From: Streptomyces sp. SID8374
GTDB taxonomy: Bacteria > Actinomycetota > Actinomycetes > Streptomycetales > Streptomycetaceae
Length of the DNA: 64,000 nt
Reading direction: 5' to 3'
NCBI RefSeq assembly: GCF_009865135.1
Contig: NZ_WWGH01000001.1
Location: forward strand, 2,914,001 to 2,978,000
The notes under the pieces are model-generated. The model was not told the origin of the DNA and made no database searches. It worked only from the letters and a program-made list of their open reading frames with translations. Positions 34,091-41,526 of this stretch are shown piece by piece. Both the position numbers and the translations under genes were made by a program. Every line of letters starts with the position of its first letter. The stretch's first letter is position 1.

Positions 34091-34753
34091 TCAGTCGCGG
34101 CGCCTCAGGTTTTCGAGGGTTGCCGCCGATCCGGGCAGTACGGAGCGGGCCGGGGCTTCCAGTCCGTCCAGGAACAGTTGCAGATGGCGGTGGGTGAACC
34201 GGTCGATGTCCAGGCAGGCGATGCCGGGCAGCGGTCGGGTGAGCTGGGAGAGGGCGACGAGTACGTCACCGACGGCGATGTCGGTACGCAGCCGCCCCGC
34301 GGACATGGCGCGCGACACGAGCCCCTCGACCGCCGCTTCGAGGCGGTCGCGCTCGGCGAGCAGGTCGGGGTGGTCCTTGTCGAAGACGCCGGAGAGCATC
34401 GGGCACAGGGCGCCGATCCGTTCGTCGGCGGCCGCGTGCACGAAGCGGCTGAGCGCGGCGAACGGGTCGGCCTCCGCCGCGGTGGCCTCCTCGGCCCGGC
34501 GGGTGGTGCGGGAGGTGACCGCGAGCACGACCTCATGGGTCAGGGCGGCGCGGTCGGGGAAGTTCCGGTAGAGCGTGGCATTGCCGACGCCGGCCCGCCG
34601 TGCGACGTCGTCGAGAGGCACGTCCGGCCCGAACTCGACGAACAGCTCACGTGCGGCCGCGACGATCCGCTCACGGTTGCGCAGCGCGTCGGCCCTGGGT
34701 CGGGGCGTACGGCGCCGGGCTGCCGGTGCGGCGGTGTCTGCGGCGGTCTCCAC
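34091..34753 (-). CDS. TetR family transcriptional regulator
   Basis: 220 residues. The N-terminal DNA-binding domain reads ADALRNRERIVAAARELFVEFGPDVPLDDVARRAGVGNATLYRNFPDRAALTHEVV, a textbook TetR helix-turn-helix ending in LYRNFPDR. The ligand and dimer domain is helical and ends in RFTHRHLQLFLDGLEAP, resembling the SbtR-like C-terminal domain. Probable role: repressor of the exporter downstream and of itself. A basic Ala/Arg-rich leader precedes the fold. The start at 34753 is ATG. Confidence 0.92.
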   Translation of the reverse strand: METAADTAAPAARRRTPRPRADALRNRERIVAAARELFVEFGPDVPLDDVARRAGVGNATLYRNFPDRAALTHEVVLAVTSRTTRRAEEATAAEADPFAALSRFVHAAADERIGALCPMLSGVFDKDHPDLLAERDRLEAAVEGLVSRAMSAGRLRTDIAVGDVLVALSQLTRPLPGIACLDIDRFTHRHLQLFLDGLEAPARSVLPGSAATLENLRRRD

Positions 34754-34812
34754 GGCTGCGGCCTTCCCTCTCCGGTCACACGATGGGTAGCTGGGCGATC
34801 CCCACCCGTAAC

Positions 34813-34829
34813 CGGGGACCAGATCCCCG
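34813..34829. promoter_or_regulatory. Palindrome upstream of the TetR gene
   Basis: CGGGGA-CCAGA-TCCCCG, 60 bases before the TetR start. It is a candidate autoregulatory operator. The whole region 34754-35027 otherwise holds only promoters for TetR and the metalloprotease, including a GTGACCTGAGTCACA palindrome-like stretch near 34890. Confidence 0.4.
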
Positions 34830-35027
34830 TTTCAGGGGGACACCGATGCAAACGGGGAGACCCTCCCCGCTTATTTCCGCCTTCCGATGTGACCTGAGTC
34901 ACACCACCTGGCGGCGAAAACCCTCCGATCGGCGCACCCAGCGAGCGCCCCCGGAGCGCCCGGCACAGGCTGATCGCCAGAGCGCAGTCAGGGTCGGCCG
35001 GCTGCCGCGGACCCCGAAGGCGCCTCT

Positions 35028-36305
35028 ATGCAGCAGCCCCGCCACCGGATACGCAGTCACCGCCGCCCCCTCGCCCTGGCCGGGGCGACCGCCCTGGTCA
35101 TAGCCGCGATGGCGACGGCGAGCACCACGCTCCCGGGGGCCGGACGGGCCACGGCGGGCCCGGCGGCCACCGCCGAGGACTCCGCGGTCGCCCCCTGCCG
35201 GATCGCCGCGGCCATGGGCGTCCAGATGTCGCTGGGCATGCCCACCCCGCCCGGCTACGCCCGCTCCACCGGCGAGGTCAGGGCGCTCAACCTGATGATC
35301 GACTTCCCGGACGCGGAGGCCACGGAACCGGCGGCGGACCGGTTCGCGGAGTTCTTCCCGCAGACCTCCGACTGGTTCACGACCAGCTCCTACGGCCGCC
35401 TCGACTACCGCCCCGAGGCCCCCGTCAAGGAGTGGCTGCGGATGCCGATGCCGTTCGCGGAGTACGGGATAGAGCGCGGCTCACCGTTCGAACCGGGCTA
35501 CCGCCAGCTGGTCAAGGACCTCGTCGCGGCCGCCGACCCGCTGGTGGACTTCTCGGCGTACGACCTGGTCAATGTCCTCGTCACCCCGAACGCGGGCCCC
35601 TCCGCGCTGGACACCGTGCTCTCGGTGACCTTCTCCGGCAACGACGACGCCCCGACCGCGGACGGCGTACCGCTCTCGAACACGTCGTTCGTCTACAGCC
35701 GCCAGGACGACGGCTCGGGGTCGTACGCACAGACGGGCTACCGCGTCCTGCCGCACGAGAACGGCCATGTCTTCGGCCTGCCCGACCTCTACACGATGGA
35801 GGGCGGCGGCTCGGTGGGGCACTGGGACATCATGTCCGAGGACTGGGGCGCCAACAACGACTTCCTGGGCTGGCACAAGTGGAAGCTCGGCTGGCTGGAC
35901 AACGAGCAGATCAGCTGCGCCTCGCAGCCCGGCGTCAGCGAACACACGCTCGGCCCGCTGGCCACCGAGGGCGGCACCAAGCTCGCCTTCGTCCCGCTGA
36001 GCGCCCAGTCCGGCTACGCGGTGGAGGTCCGTACGGCGGCCGGGAACGACGAGGCGGTCTGCCGCCCCGGGGTGCTGATCTACAAGGTCAGCTCCGACGT
36101 GGACACCGGCCAGGGCCCGGTCTCGGTCGCCGACGCCACCCAGGACAGCGGCGGCTGCACCCGGCGCCCCAACGTCCACGCGGAGCTGTCGGACGCACCG
36201 TTCCGCCCGGGCCAGACGTTCACGGACCGGGCCAACGGCGTACGGATAGCGGTGCTGGACGAGGACGGGGACGGCAACTACCGGGTACGGATCACCCGGC
36301 CGTGA
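35028..36305 (+). CDS. Secreted M6 family metalloprotease domain protein
   Basis: 425 residues. A signal peptide (basic RHRIRSHRRP, hydrophobic LALAGATALVIAAMATAS) is followed by LNLMIDFPDAEAT and WFTTSSYGRLDY, both typical of M6 (immune-inhibitor-A-like) enzymes. The zinc site is HENGHVFGLPDLY (HExxH, about residue 243), followed by GHWDIMSEDW, the usual met-turn-like block, and NNDFLGWHKWKLGW. The C-terminal 120 residues form a beta-rich domain. Role: extracellular zinc peptidase. The last 14 bases overlap the convergent AMP-binding gene. The ATG start has AAGG nearby. Confidence 0.88.
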   Translation: MQQPRHRIRSHRRPLALAGATALVIAAMATASTTLPGAGRATAGPAATAEDSAVAPCRIAAAMGVQMSLGMPTPPGYARSTGEVRALNLMIDFPDAEATEPAADRFAEFFPQTSDWFTTSSYGRLDYRPEAPVKEWLRMPMPFAEYGIERGSPFEPGYRQLVKDLVAAADPLVDFSAYDLVNVLVTPNAGPSALDTVLSVTFSGNDDAPTADGVPLSNTSFVYSRQDDGSGSYAQTGYRVLPHENGHVFGLPDLYTMEGGGSVGHWDIMSEDWGANNDFLGWHKWKLGWLDNEQISCASQPGVSEHTLGPLATEGGTKLAFVPLSAQSGYAVEVRTAAGNDEAVCRPGVLIYKVSSDVDTGQGPVSVADATQDSGGCTRRPNVHAELSDAPFRPGQTFTDRANGVRIAVLDEDGDGNYRVRITRP

Positions 36306-37392
36306 GGGGTGGGGCCGGGGGCCCCTCGCCCCGCCCGGCCGCACGGAACCAGCCGTCGTGGAACGCCTCGGCGGTGGCGGCCGGGGCCCGCCAGTAGCCC
36401 CGTGGGAGCGACTGCCCGCGCAGCCACAGCTCACCCTTCTCACCGCCGGGGAGCGGTTCGCCGGGGGCCGGGACGAACTTGAACTCGGTTACGGGGGTGG
36501 GGTCCAGGCCGTACGGGACGCCCTCCGCGCCCTCCGCGCCCTCCCCTTCCCCGAGCACGAGCGTGCCACCGGCGGCCATCGCCCCGTAGACGTCGGCGAA
36601 CGCGGCGGGATGGGAGAACGGGAGCGTGACCGGGGTGTCCGGGACGGGCCCCATCCCCGGCAGCGCCCCCCGTGCCAGCGCGGAGGCGGCAGCCCGGTAA
36701 CGGGCGTCGAGTGCGGCCCCGGCCTGGGCGAGATGGGTGGTCACCGCGCCCTTGGCGCCGGCGGCGTAGAGGATCACGGAATCGTCCTCGGGCCGGGGCT
36801 CCACGTCGGGCGGTGCGGCCAGCGGGTCGGGCGCGGGGAAGTCCTCGTACCGCTCGGCGCCCACCCCGTCCGGGAGCCGCCCCTCGTCCCCGAACAGGAC
36901 GACACGCGCCCCGGTCCGCCGGGCCCACTGCCCCACCCGTGCCAGCCGCTCCCCGTCGACGAGCAGCACACCGGGCTCGCAGTCCTCCAGTACGGGGCGC
37001 AGAGCGGCCCCGGACCACCGGGCGTCGAGGGGCACGGCGATGAGCCCGGCCAACTGGGCGGCCCAGAAGGCGATCTGCCACTCCGGGAGGTTCCGCATCG
37101 CCACGACGGCCCGGTCGCCGGGTCGCAGCCCGTACCGTTCGACCAGCCGGACGGCCAGGGCGGAGGCGGCGGCGAAGAACTCCCCGTATGTGCAACGGCG
37201 TTCAGCGTCGAGGAGGAAGGCGGAGTCACCGTAGGCCCATGTCGTCTCCACGAACTCCCGCAGCGTGCGCGGCCCGTCGGCGTACTCCAGGGTTCCCCGC
37301 TCGCCCCGGACCACGGCGAAGGGGGCGCCGGGGGCGGTGAGGCGGGTGCGGATCTCCTCGGCGCGCTCGGGATCCGGCGTGCCGGGCCTCAG
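36292..37392 (-). CDS. Degenerate, shortened AMP-binding (acyl-CoA/adenylating) protein
   Basis: About 366 residues if it starts at the CTG inside the LuxR stop codon overlap; a GTG at 37314 would give 340. The N-terminal subdomain looks normal (CTYGEFFAAASALAVRLVERY, RPGDRAVVAMRNLPEWQIAFWAAQLAGLIAVPLD). The P-loop that normally reads YTSGTTGxPKG is YAAGAKGAVTTH, the A4-A5 region is much shortened, and the chain stops just after FHDGWFR, before the GD and the whole lid with its catalytic Lys. It can hardly be an active ligase: either a decaying gene or a binding-only relic. It is coupled to the LuxR gene. Confidence 0.7.
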   Translation of the reverse strand: MRPGTPDPERAEEIRTRLTAPGAPFAVVRGERGTLEYADGPRTLREFVETTWAYGDSAFLLDAERRCTYGEFFAAASALAVRLVERYGLRPGDRAVVAMRNLPEWQIAFWAAQLAGLIAVPLDARWSGAALRPVLEDCEPGVLLVDGERLARVGQWARRTGARVVLFGDEGRLPDGVGAERYEDFPAPDPLAAPPDVEPRPEDDSVILYAAGAKGAVTTHLAQAGAALDARYRAAASALARGALPGMGPVPDTPVTLPFSHPAAFADVYGAMAAGGTLVLGEGEGAEGAEGVPYGLDPTPVTEFKFVPAPGEPLPGGEKGELWLRGQSLPRGYWRAPAATAEAFHDGWFRAAGRGEGPPAPPLTAG

Positions 37393-38366
37393 GAGAGCCA
37401 GCCCGCGCGGGCGGCCAGGACCCCCGCCTCGAACCGGCTGCGGGCCTCCAGGCGGGCCATCAGGCCGGAGACGGTCCGGCGCACCGTGCGCAGGGAGACC
37501 CCGAGCTTCTTGGCGATGGCCTCGTCCGTGTGACCGCTGGCCAGGAGGTACATCAGCTCGCGCTCCCGGCGGGAGAGGCCGACGTTGTCCGGACCGTCCT
37601 GTTCGTGCCAGGGCATGCCCGAGTCCCAGAACCGGGTGAACAGGACGTACAGCACCTCCACCACGCCCCGGCTGCGGATCTCCAGGGCGCCCTGCCGGCC
37701 GTCCTCCGGGTCGATGGGGACCAGGGCGACCTCATGGTCGACGAGGACCATCAGCATGGGGAGCGTCGGAACCGTGCGGGTCTCGGCGCCCAGGGTGGAG
37801 AGCCAGCGCACGTACTCGTAGGTGTCCGGGTCGTTGCGGATGCTGTCCTGGTAGAGCGTGCGGAGCCGGACGCCGCGCTCCAGGGCCATCTGGTCGAGGG
37901 GCTTACTCGACTCCATGGTGTCGGGGCGCTGGGCGCCACCGGGAAAGAACGAGAGGCATTCCTTACGGGCCGTCTCCGCGAGCTGTTCGAGGCGGCGGCG
38001 GACCGTCTCCACGCCGTGCAGCTGCTGGACGATCTCCGGCGCGTGTCTCTTGCCGCCGTACTCGTCGACGATCGCGGCCACCGAGGCGCGGGCGGACTCC
38101 AGCCCGCGCAGGCGGGAGCGGAGTTCGAGGTCGTGCCGGTTCACCAGGATGCCGAGACCCACGTCCGGGCTGACGGGAAGGAGCTGCTTGCCCTCGGTGT
38201 CCCGTTGCAGGAGGTGGAGTTCGGCCAGGACGTCGAGGGCTGCGCGGACCCGGCCCGACTCCACGTCGAGCTGCTGGGCGATCTGCTGGACACTCCACTC
38301 GGGCTGTGCAAGGAGCAGGCGGTAGACGGCTTCGACATCCGGTTCCAGACCCAGCGCTTCGAGCAA
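37389..38366 (-). CDS. LuxR family transcriptional regulator with TrmB-like N-terminus
   Basis: 325 residues. The TTG at 38366 is chosen because GGAGGAAG stands eight bases upstream and it gives MLEALGLEPDVEAVYRLLL, the usual start of this group. Residues 10-70 form a TrmB-like winged helix (WSVQQIAQQLDVESGRVRAALDVLAELHLLQ), the middle holds a phospholipase-D-like ligand region (ECLSFFPGG, GVRLRTLYQDSIRND), and the C-terminus is the GerE helix-turn-helix (LSRRERELMYLLASGHTDEAIAKKLGVSLRTVRRTVSGLM). Such regulators are frequent in lipopeptide and other natural-product clusters and probably activate the NRPS genes. A GCAACT/AGTTGC inverted repeat lies upstream (about 38450-38480). Confidence 0.85.
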   Translation of the reverse strand: MLEALGLEPDVEAVYRLLLAQPEWSVQQIAQQLDVESGRVRAALDVLAELHLLQRDTEGKQLLPVSPDVGLGILVNRHDLELRSRLRGLESARASVAAIVDEYGGKRHAPEIVQQLHGVETVRRRLEQLAETARKECLSFFPGGAQRPDTMESSKPLDQMALERGVRLRTLYQDSIRNDPDTYEYVRWLSTLGAETRTVPTLPMLMVLVDHEVALVPIDPEDGRQGALEIRSRGVVEVLYVLFTRFWDSGMPWHEQDGPDNVGLSRRERELMYLLASGHTDEAIAKKLGVSLRTVRRTVSGLMARLEARSRFEAGVLAARAGWLS

Positions 38367-38472
38367 GAGTTCTTCCTCCCTCACGGCCCGCAAGGGCCCC
38401 TCACAGCCCATAAGGGCCCCGCACGGCCCATCAATTTCGGGGATACTACAGGCAACTCACTTACTGCACGTG

Positions 38473-39297
38473 TCAGTTGCATGAACCGAGCGCCGCATCC
38501 GGCCGAGACCCGACCCCCGGCCCGCCGTCCGGTCCGTCCCCGGCCACGGCGAGCGCGAGAGCCGCGCGCTGTCCCGTACCGACAACGATGTCCCAAAGCC
38601 GCCAGCCCGGCGGAGAGGCCGGTGCGGGTCCGGTGCCCACGTAGTGCCCGGCCAGGCCGTGCGCCAGGCCCGCGCCCTCGCCCTTGAGGTGGGCCTCCTT
38701 ACGCGTCCAGCAGCGCAGGAAGGCCTCGTCGCGCCCGGCCGCCGGCAGGGCGGCCAGCTCCGCGCGTTCCCGGGGGTGGAGCGAGGCCGCCAGCTCGTCG
38801 GCGGTGCCCGGGGCCGGGGTGCCCTCGACGTCCACGCCCACCGGGGCCCGGGCGAAGGCGAGCAGCACCGTGCTCGCGCTGTGCGACAGGGAGAAGTGCA
38901 GGCCCGAGCCGGGCAGGACGGGCCGCCCGCCCGGCTCGCCGCACATCCCGCAGGGCTCACGGGAGATGACCACATCGGCGGGGGCCACCCCGAGGTGGGC
39001 ACCGGCCAGTCTGCGCAGCAGGACGTGGGCGACGACGTACCGGTGCCGGTCGCGGGCCGAGCCGAACCGCCCGGCGCGCAGGCTCTCCTCGCGGCCGAGC
39101 AGGGCGGCCCCCTCCGCCTCCGTCCACACACCGCCCGCGCCCGCCCACCGGCCGTCCGCGTCGGCCACCCAGAGCTGCGGCTCACCGGCCCGCGGCGGTC
39201 CGAGCCCGGCGGGCAGCGGTCCGTACGGGACCGGGCGCGCGGCGGGAGCCCGGAGCGGGCGCGGGGCGGCCGGGGTGGGTGGGGCGGGAGCCGCCAT
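38473..39297 (-). CDS. Sfp-type 4'-phosphopantetheinyl transferase
   Basis: 274 residues. It transfers phosphopantetheine from CoA to the Ser of carrier proteins, here the PCPs and the ACP of the cluster. The N-terminal half has RFGSARDRHRYVVAHVLLRRLAG, and the second half carries the two hallmark motifs GVDVEG (Mg-binding, about residue 155) and WTRKEAHLKGEGAGL (about 200), with HFSLSHSAS between. An extra Cys pair (CGMCGEPGG) sits before the core, and the N-terminus has a Pro/Ala-rich extension. It is the last biosynthetic gene of the minus-strand run, 11 bases after the nitroreductase gene. Confidence 0.92.
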   Translation of the reverse strand: MAAPAPPTPAAPRPLRAPAARPVPYGPLPAGLGPPRAGEPQLWVADADGRWAGAGGVWTEAEGAALLGREESLRAGRFGSARDRHRYVVAHVLLRRLAGAHLGVAPADVVISREPCGMCGEPGGRPVLPGSGLHFSLSHSASTVLLAFARAPVGVDVEGTPAPGTADELAASLHPRERAELAALPAAGRDEAFLRCWTRKEAHLKGEGAGLAHGLAGHYVGTGPAPASPPGWRLWDIVVGTGQRAALALAVAGDGPDGGPGVGSRPDAALGSCN

Positions 39298-39308
39298 GAC
39301 GAAAGGCC

Positions 39309-39905
39309 CTAGGCCGCGCTGCGGCTGCCGGCCGTCGCCGCGACCCGGGGGGTGTGGAGGTCGGAGAAGCGGGTGACGCGGGTGGAGACCTCCTCCGGCG
39401 GACGCCGGTTGCGGACGGTCGAGGGGAGCGCCGTACCGATGTCCAGCGAGCCGAGCAGCTTCTCCCCGGCGCCCAGCCCCAGCAGTTCGGCGGCGGCCTC
39501 GCTGCGGACCAGCCGGCCGGTGCGCCAGATGCTCCCGTAGCCACGGGCGTGGAGCAGCAGCATCAGGGAGTACGACATGCAGGAGGCCGCCGCGATCTGC
39601 TCCCACTCGGGGATGCGCTCGCCGCGCGGGGAGAAGACGAGCGCGGCGACCAGAGGGGCCCGGCGGAGCTTGGCCCGCAGCTGCTCGGCCTGGGCCGCGT
39701 CGGCGCCGGACTCCTCGGCCAGGCAGTCCCCGAGCAGGTCGGAGTCCGCACCGCGCAGCAGGACCCAGCGCCACGGGCGGAGCCGGCCGTGGTCGGGCGC
39801 GGAGCTGGCGCCCTGGAGCAGATAGGTGAACTCCTCGTCGCAGGGGGCGGGCCCGGTGAGGACCTGCTCGCTGCGCCGGGTGAGAACTGCCGTCATGACG
39901 TCCAT
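39309..39905 (-). CDS. Nitroreductase family flavoprotein
   Basis: 198 residues, matching small FMN nitroreductases of the YdjA/TM1586 type: VLTRRSEQVLTGPAP (FMN phosphate contacts), LLQGASSAPDHGRLRPWRWVLLRG, AAASCMSYSLMLLLHARGYGSIWRTG and LLGLGAGEKLLGSLDIG. Family knowledge: NAD(P)H-dependent FMN redox enzymes; in NRPS clusters relatives oxidise thiazolines or oxazolines or reduce double bonds. The role here is not evident. It sits between the amidinohydrolase gene (24-base gap) and the phosphopantetheinyl transferase gene. The ATG at 39905 has GAAGGG upstream. Confidence 0.85.
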   Translation of the reverse strand: MDVMTAVLTRRSEQVLTGPAPCDEEFTYLLQGASSAPDHGRLRPWRWVLLRGADSDLLGDCLAEESGADAAQAEQLRAKLRRAPLVAALVFSPRGERIPEWEQIAAASCMSYSLMLLLHARGYGSIWRTGRLVRSEAAAELLGLGAGEKLLGSLDIGTALPSTVRNRRPPEEVSTRVTRFSDLHTPRVAATAGSRSAA

Positions 39906-39929
39906 GGGAAACCCTTCGTCTCCGTACGG

Positions 39930-40769
39930 TCAGTGCCTGATTTCGAGGGTGCAGCACTTCACGCTGCCGCCGCCCTTGAGCAGTTCGGTCATATCCATGC
40001 CGATCGGCCGGAAGCCGCGTTCGCGCAGGTGGACCGGGAGGTCTCCGGCGGCCTCGGGTATCACCACGTTGAGTCCGTCGGAGACCGCGTTCAGGGAGAA
40101 GACCGCGGCGTCGGCGGCCGACACCTCCAGGGCGTCGGGGAAGAGCCGGCCGAGCACCTCGCGGGAGGCCGGGGCGAACGCCTGCGGGTGGTACATGATC
40201 TCGTCGCCGTCCAGGACCGCAAGCGCCGTGTCCAGGTGGTAGTAGCGGGGGTCGACCAGCTCCAGGCTGATCACCGGGCGGCCGAAGAAGGACTGCGCCT
40301 CCAGGTGGCTGCGGGCGTCGCTGCGGAAGCCGTACCCCGCCAGGACGAAGCTGTCGGTGACGAGGAAGTCCCCCTCGCCCTCGTTGACATGGAGCGGTTC
40401 GCGCAGCTCGGTGAAGCCGTTCTCCCGGAACCAGGCGAGGTACGCCGGGCCCTCGGGCCGCCGCTGGTGGTTGCGGAAGTCGGCGCCGAGCACCCGGCCG
40501 TCGACCACGGTGGCGCCGTTGGCCGCGTACACCATGTCGGGCAGGCCCGGCAGCGGGGGGATCAGGTCGACGGTGTGGCCCAGCGACAGGTAGAGGTCGC
40601 GCAGCTGCTCCCACTGGAGGACGGCCAGGGAGGTGTCGACGGGCTTCTTCGGGTCCATCCACGGGTTGATGGAGTAGACGACGTCGAAGTGGTCGGGCCG
40701 GCACATGAGGTAGTGGCGTCGGCGCCAGGTGCGTCGCTCAGGAGGGGTGGTTCCGAGGTGCGCGGTCAT
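39930..40769 (-). CDS. Dimethylargininase/amidinotransferase superfamily protein
   Basis: 279 residues with the five-bladed pentein pattern. Catalytic residues are in place: LPDMVYAANGATVV (substrate Asp/Asn loop), NEGEGDFLV (Glu/Asp), YYHLDTALAVLDGD (His, about residue 178) and GGGSVKCCTLEIRH (nucleophile Cys near 270). This is the DDAH-like group, which hydrolyses (methyl)arginine to citrulline, but related enzymes move amidino groups or act on ornithine. In this cluster it may help supply an arginine- or citrulline-derived unit. The ATG follows AAGGAAG. Confidence 0.85.
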   Translation of the reverse strand: MTAHLGTTPPERRTWRRRHYLMCRPDHFDVVYSINPWMDPKKPVDTSLAVLQWEQLRDLYLSLGHTVDLIPPLPGLPDMVYAANGATVVDGRVLGADFRNHQRRPEGPAYLAWFRENGFTELREPLHVNEGEGDFLVTDSFVLAGYGFRSDARSHLEAQSFFGRPVISLELVDPRYYHLDTALAVLDGDEIMYHPQAFAPASREVLGRLFPDALEVSAADAAVFSLNAVSDGLNVVIPEAAGDLPVHLRERGFRPIGMDMTELLKGGGSVKCCTLEIRH

Positions 40770-40812
40770 GGGCTTCCTTGGGTCGGGGGCCGGTGGGGCG
40801 GGAGGCCCTGGG

Positions 40813-41241
40813 TCAGCGGGCCGGGGCGGGCGCGTAGTGGACCAGTTCGACCAGCAGGTCGGCGGGTTCGGGGGCGTACACGAACACCACCCGCATGCCG
40901 GGCCGGGCGCCCCGGCACGGCTCCGCGTCCAGGACGAGGAAGCCGGAGGCGCGCAGCCGGGCCGTCTCCTCCGCCAGGTCGTCCACGGTGAGGGCCAGGT
41001 GGTAGAAGCCGGGGCCGGGGCCCCGCAGCCGGCCCTCGACCGCCGAGCCGGGACCCGTCGGGGAGACCAGTTCGACGGCGGCGCCCGCCGGGTCGCCGGG
41101 CAGGCTCCAGAAGGAGCAGGCCACCCGGTAGGCGTCGGCGGTGCCTTCGTCGGTCCGGTGCAGGCCGAGGGCGGAGAGCTGGGCGCCCGTACGGTCCGGT
41201 TCCGCTGTGGCGAGTCCGATGTGGTCGATGCCGAGGATCAC
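40813..41241 (-). CDS. VOC superfamily protein (methylmalonyl-CoA epimerase/glyoxalase-like)
   Basis: 142 residues made of two beta-alpha-beta3 units. The first begins ILGIDHIGLATAEPDR with the metal His, the second contains GFYHLALTVDDLAEETARL with a second His, and the end has DLLVELVHY with the expected Glu. This metal-site pattern resembles methylmalonyl-CoA epimerases. The partner enzyme methylmalonyl-CoA mutase is not here, so a modification of a cluster intermediate is equally possible. The GTG start has GGAAGG upstream. It lies between the amidinohydrolase and ACP genes. Confidence 0.8.
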   Translation of the reverse strand: MILGIDHIGLATAEPDRTGAQLSALGLHRTDEGTADAYRVACSFWSLPGDPAGAAVELVSPTGPGSAVEGRLRGPGPGFYHLALTVDDLAEETARLRASGFLVLDAEPCRGARPGMRVVFVYAPEPADLLVELVHYAPAPAR

Positions 41242-41268
41242 GGGCGGGGGCCTTCCGGGCGCGGCCGG

Positions 41269-41526
41269 TCAGCGCGCATGGGCCGGGAGGGCGGCCAGGC
41301 GGCGGCCGATCTCGTCGGCCAGCTCCCCCACGGTCTCCAGCTTCATGTACGAACGCAGGTCGAGTTGTACGCCGTAGCTCTGCTCCACGGCGGCCAGCAG
41401 CCGCATGGCGGCGAGGCTGCCCCAGCTGCCGAGGCCGGCGAAGCGGGTGTCGGCGGTGAGGTCGTCGGGGGTGCGCTGCGCCACGCGGGCGACCAGGGGC
41501 CGCAGGGTGGTGATGACGTCAGACAT
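41269..41526 (-). CDS. Discrete acyl carrier protein
   Basis: 85 residues, a four-helix carrier. The phosphopantetheine site is the Ser in GLGSWGSLAAMRLL (about residue 37), an unusual version of the normal DSL motif (here GSL). Helix 3/4 reads SYMKLETVGELADEIGRRLAAL. Its start codon overlaps the FkbH gene stop by eight bases. In other systems FkbH proteins load a D-3-phosphoglyceryl unit on exactly such a free-standing ACP; I infer the same partnership here. Confidence 0.88.
   Translation of the reverse strand: MSDVITTLRPLVARVAQRTPDDLTADTRFAGLGSWGSLAAMRLLAAVEQSYGVQLDLRSYMKLETVGELADEIGRRLAALPAHAR

Noticed and set aside
38473..40704. Apparent fusion of the phosphopantetheinyl transferase to a long upstream extension
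   Set aside because: The extension is an out-of-frame reading of the amidinohydrolase and nitroreductase genes. A proper ATG stands at 39297.
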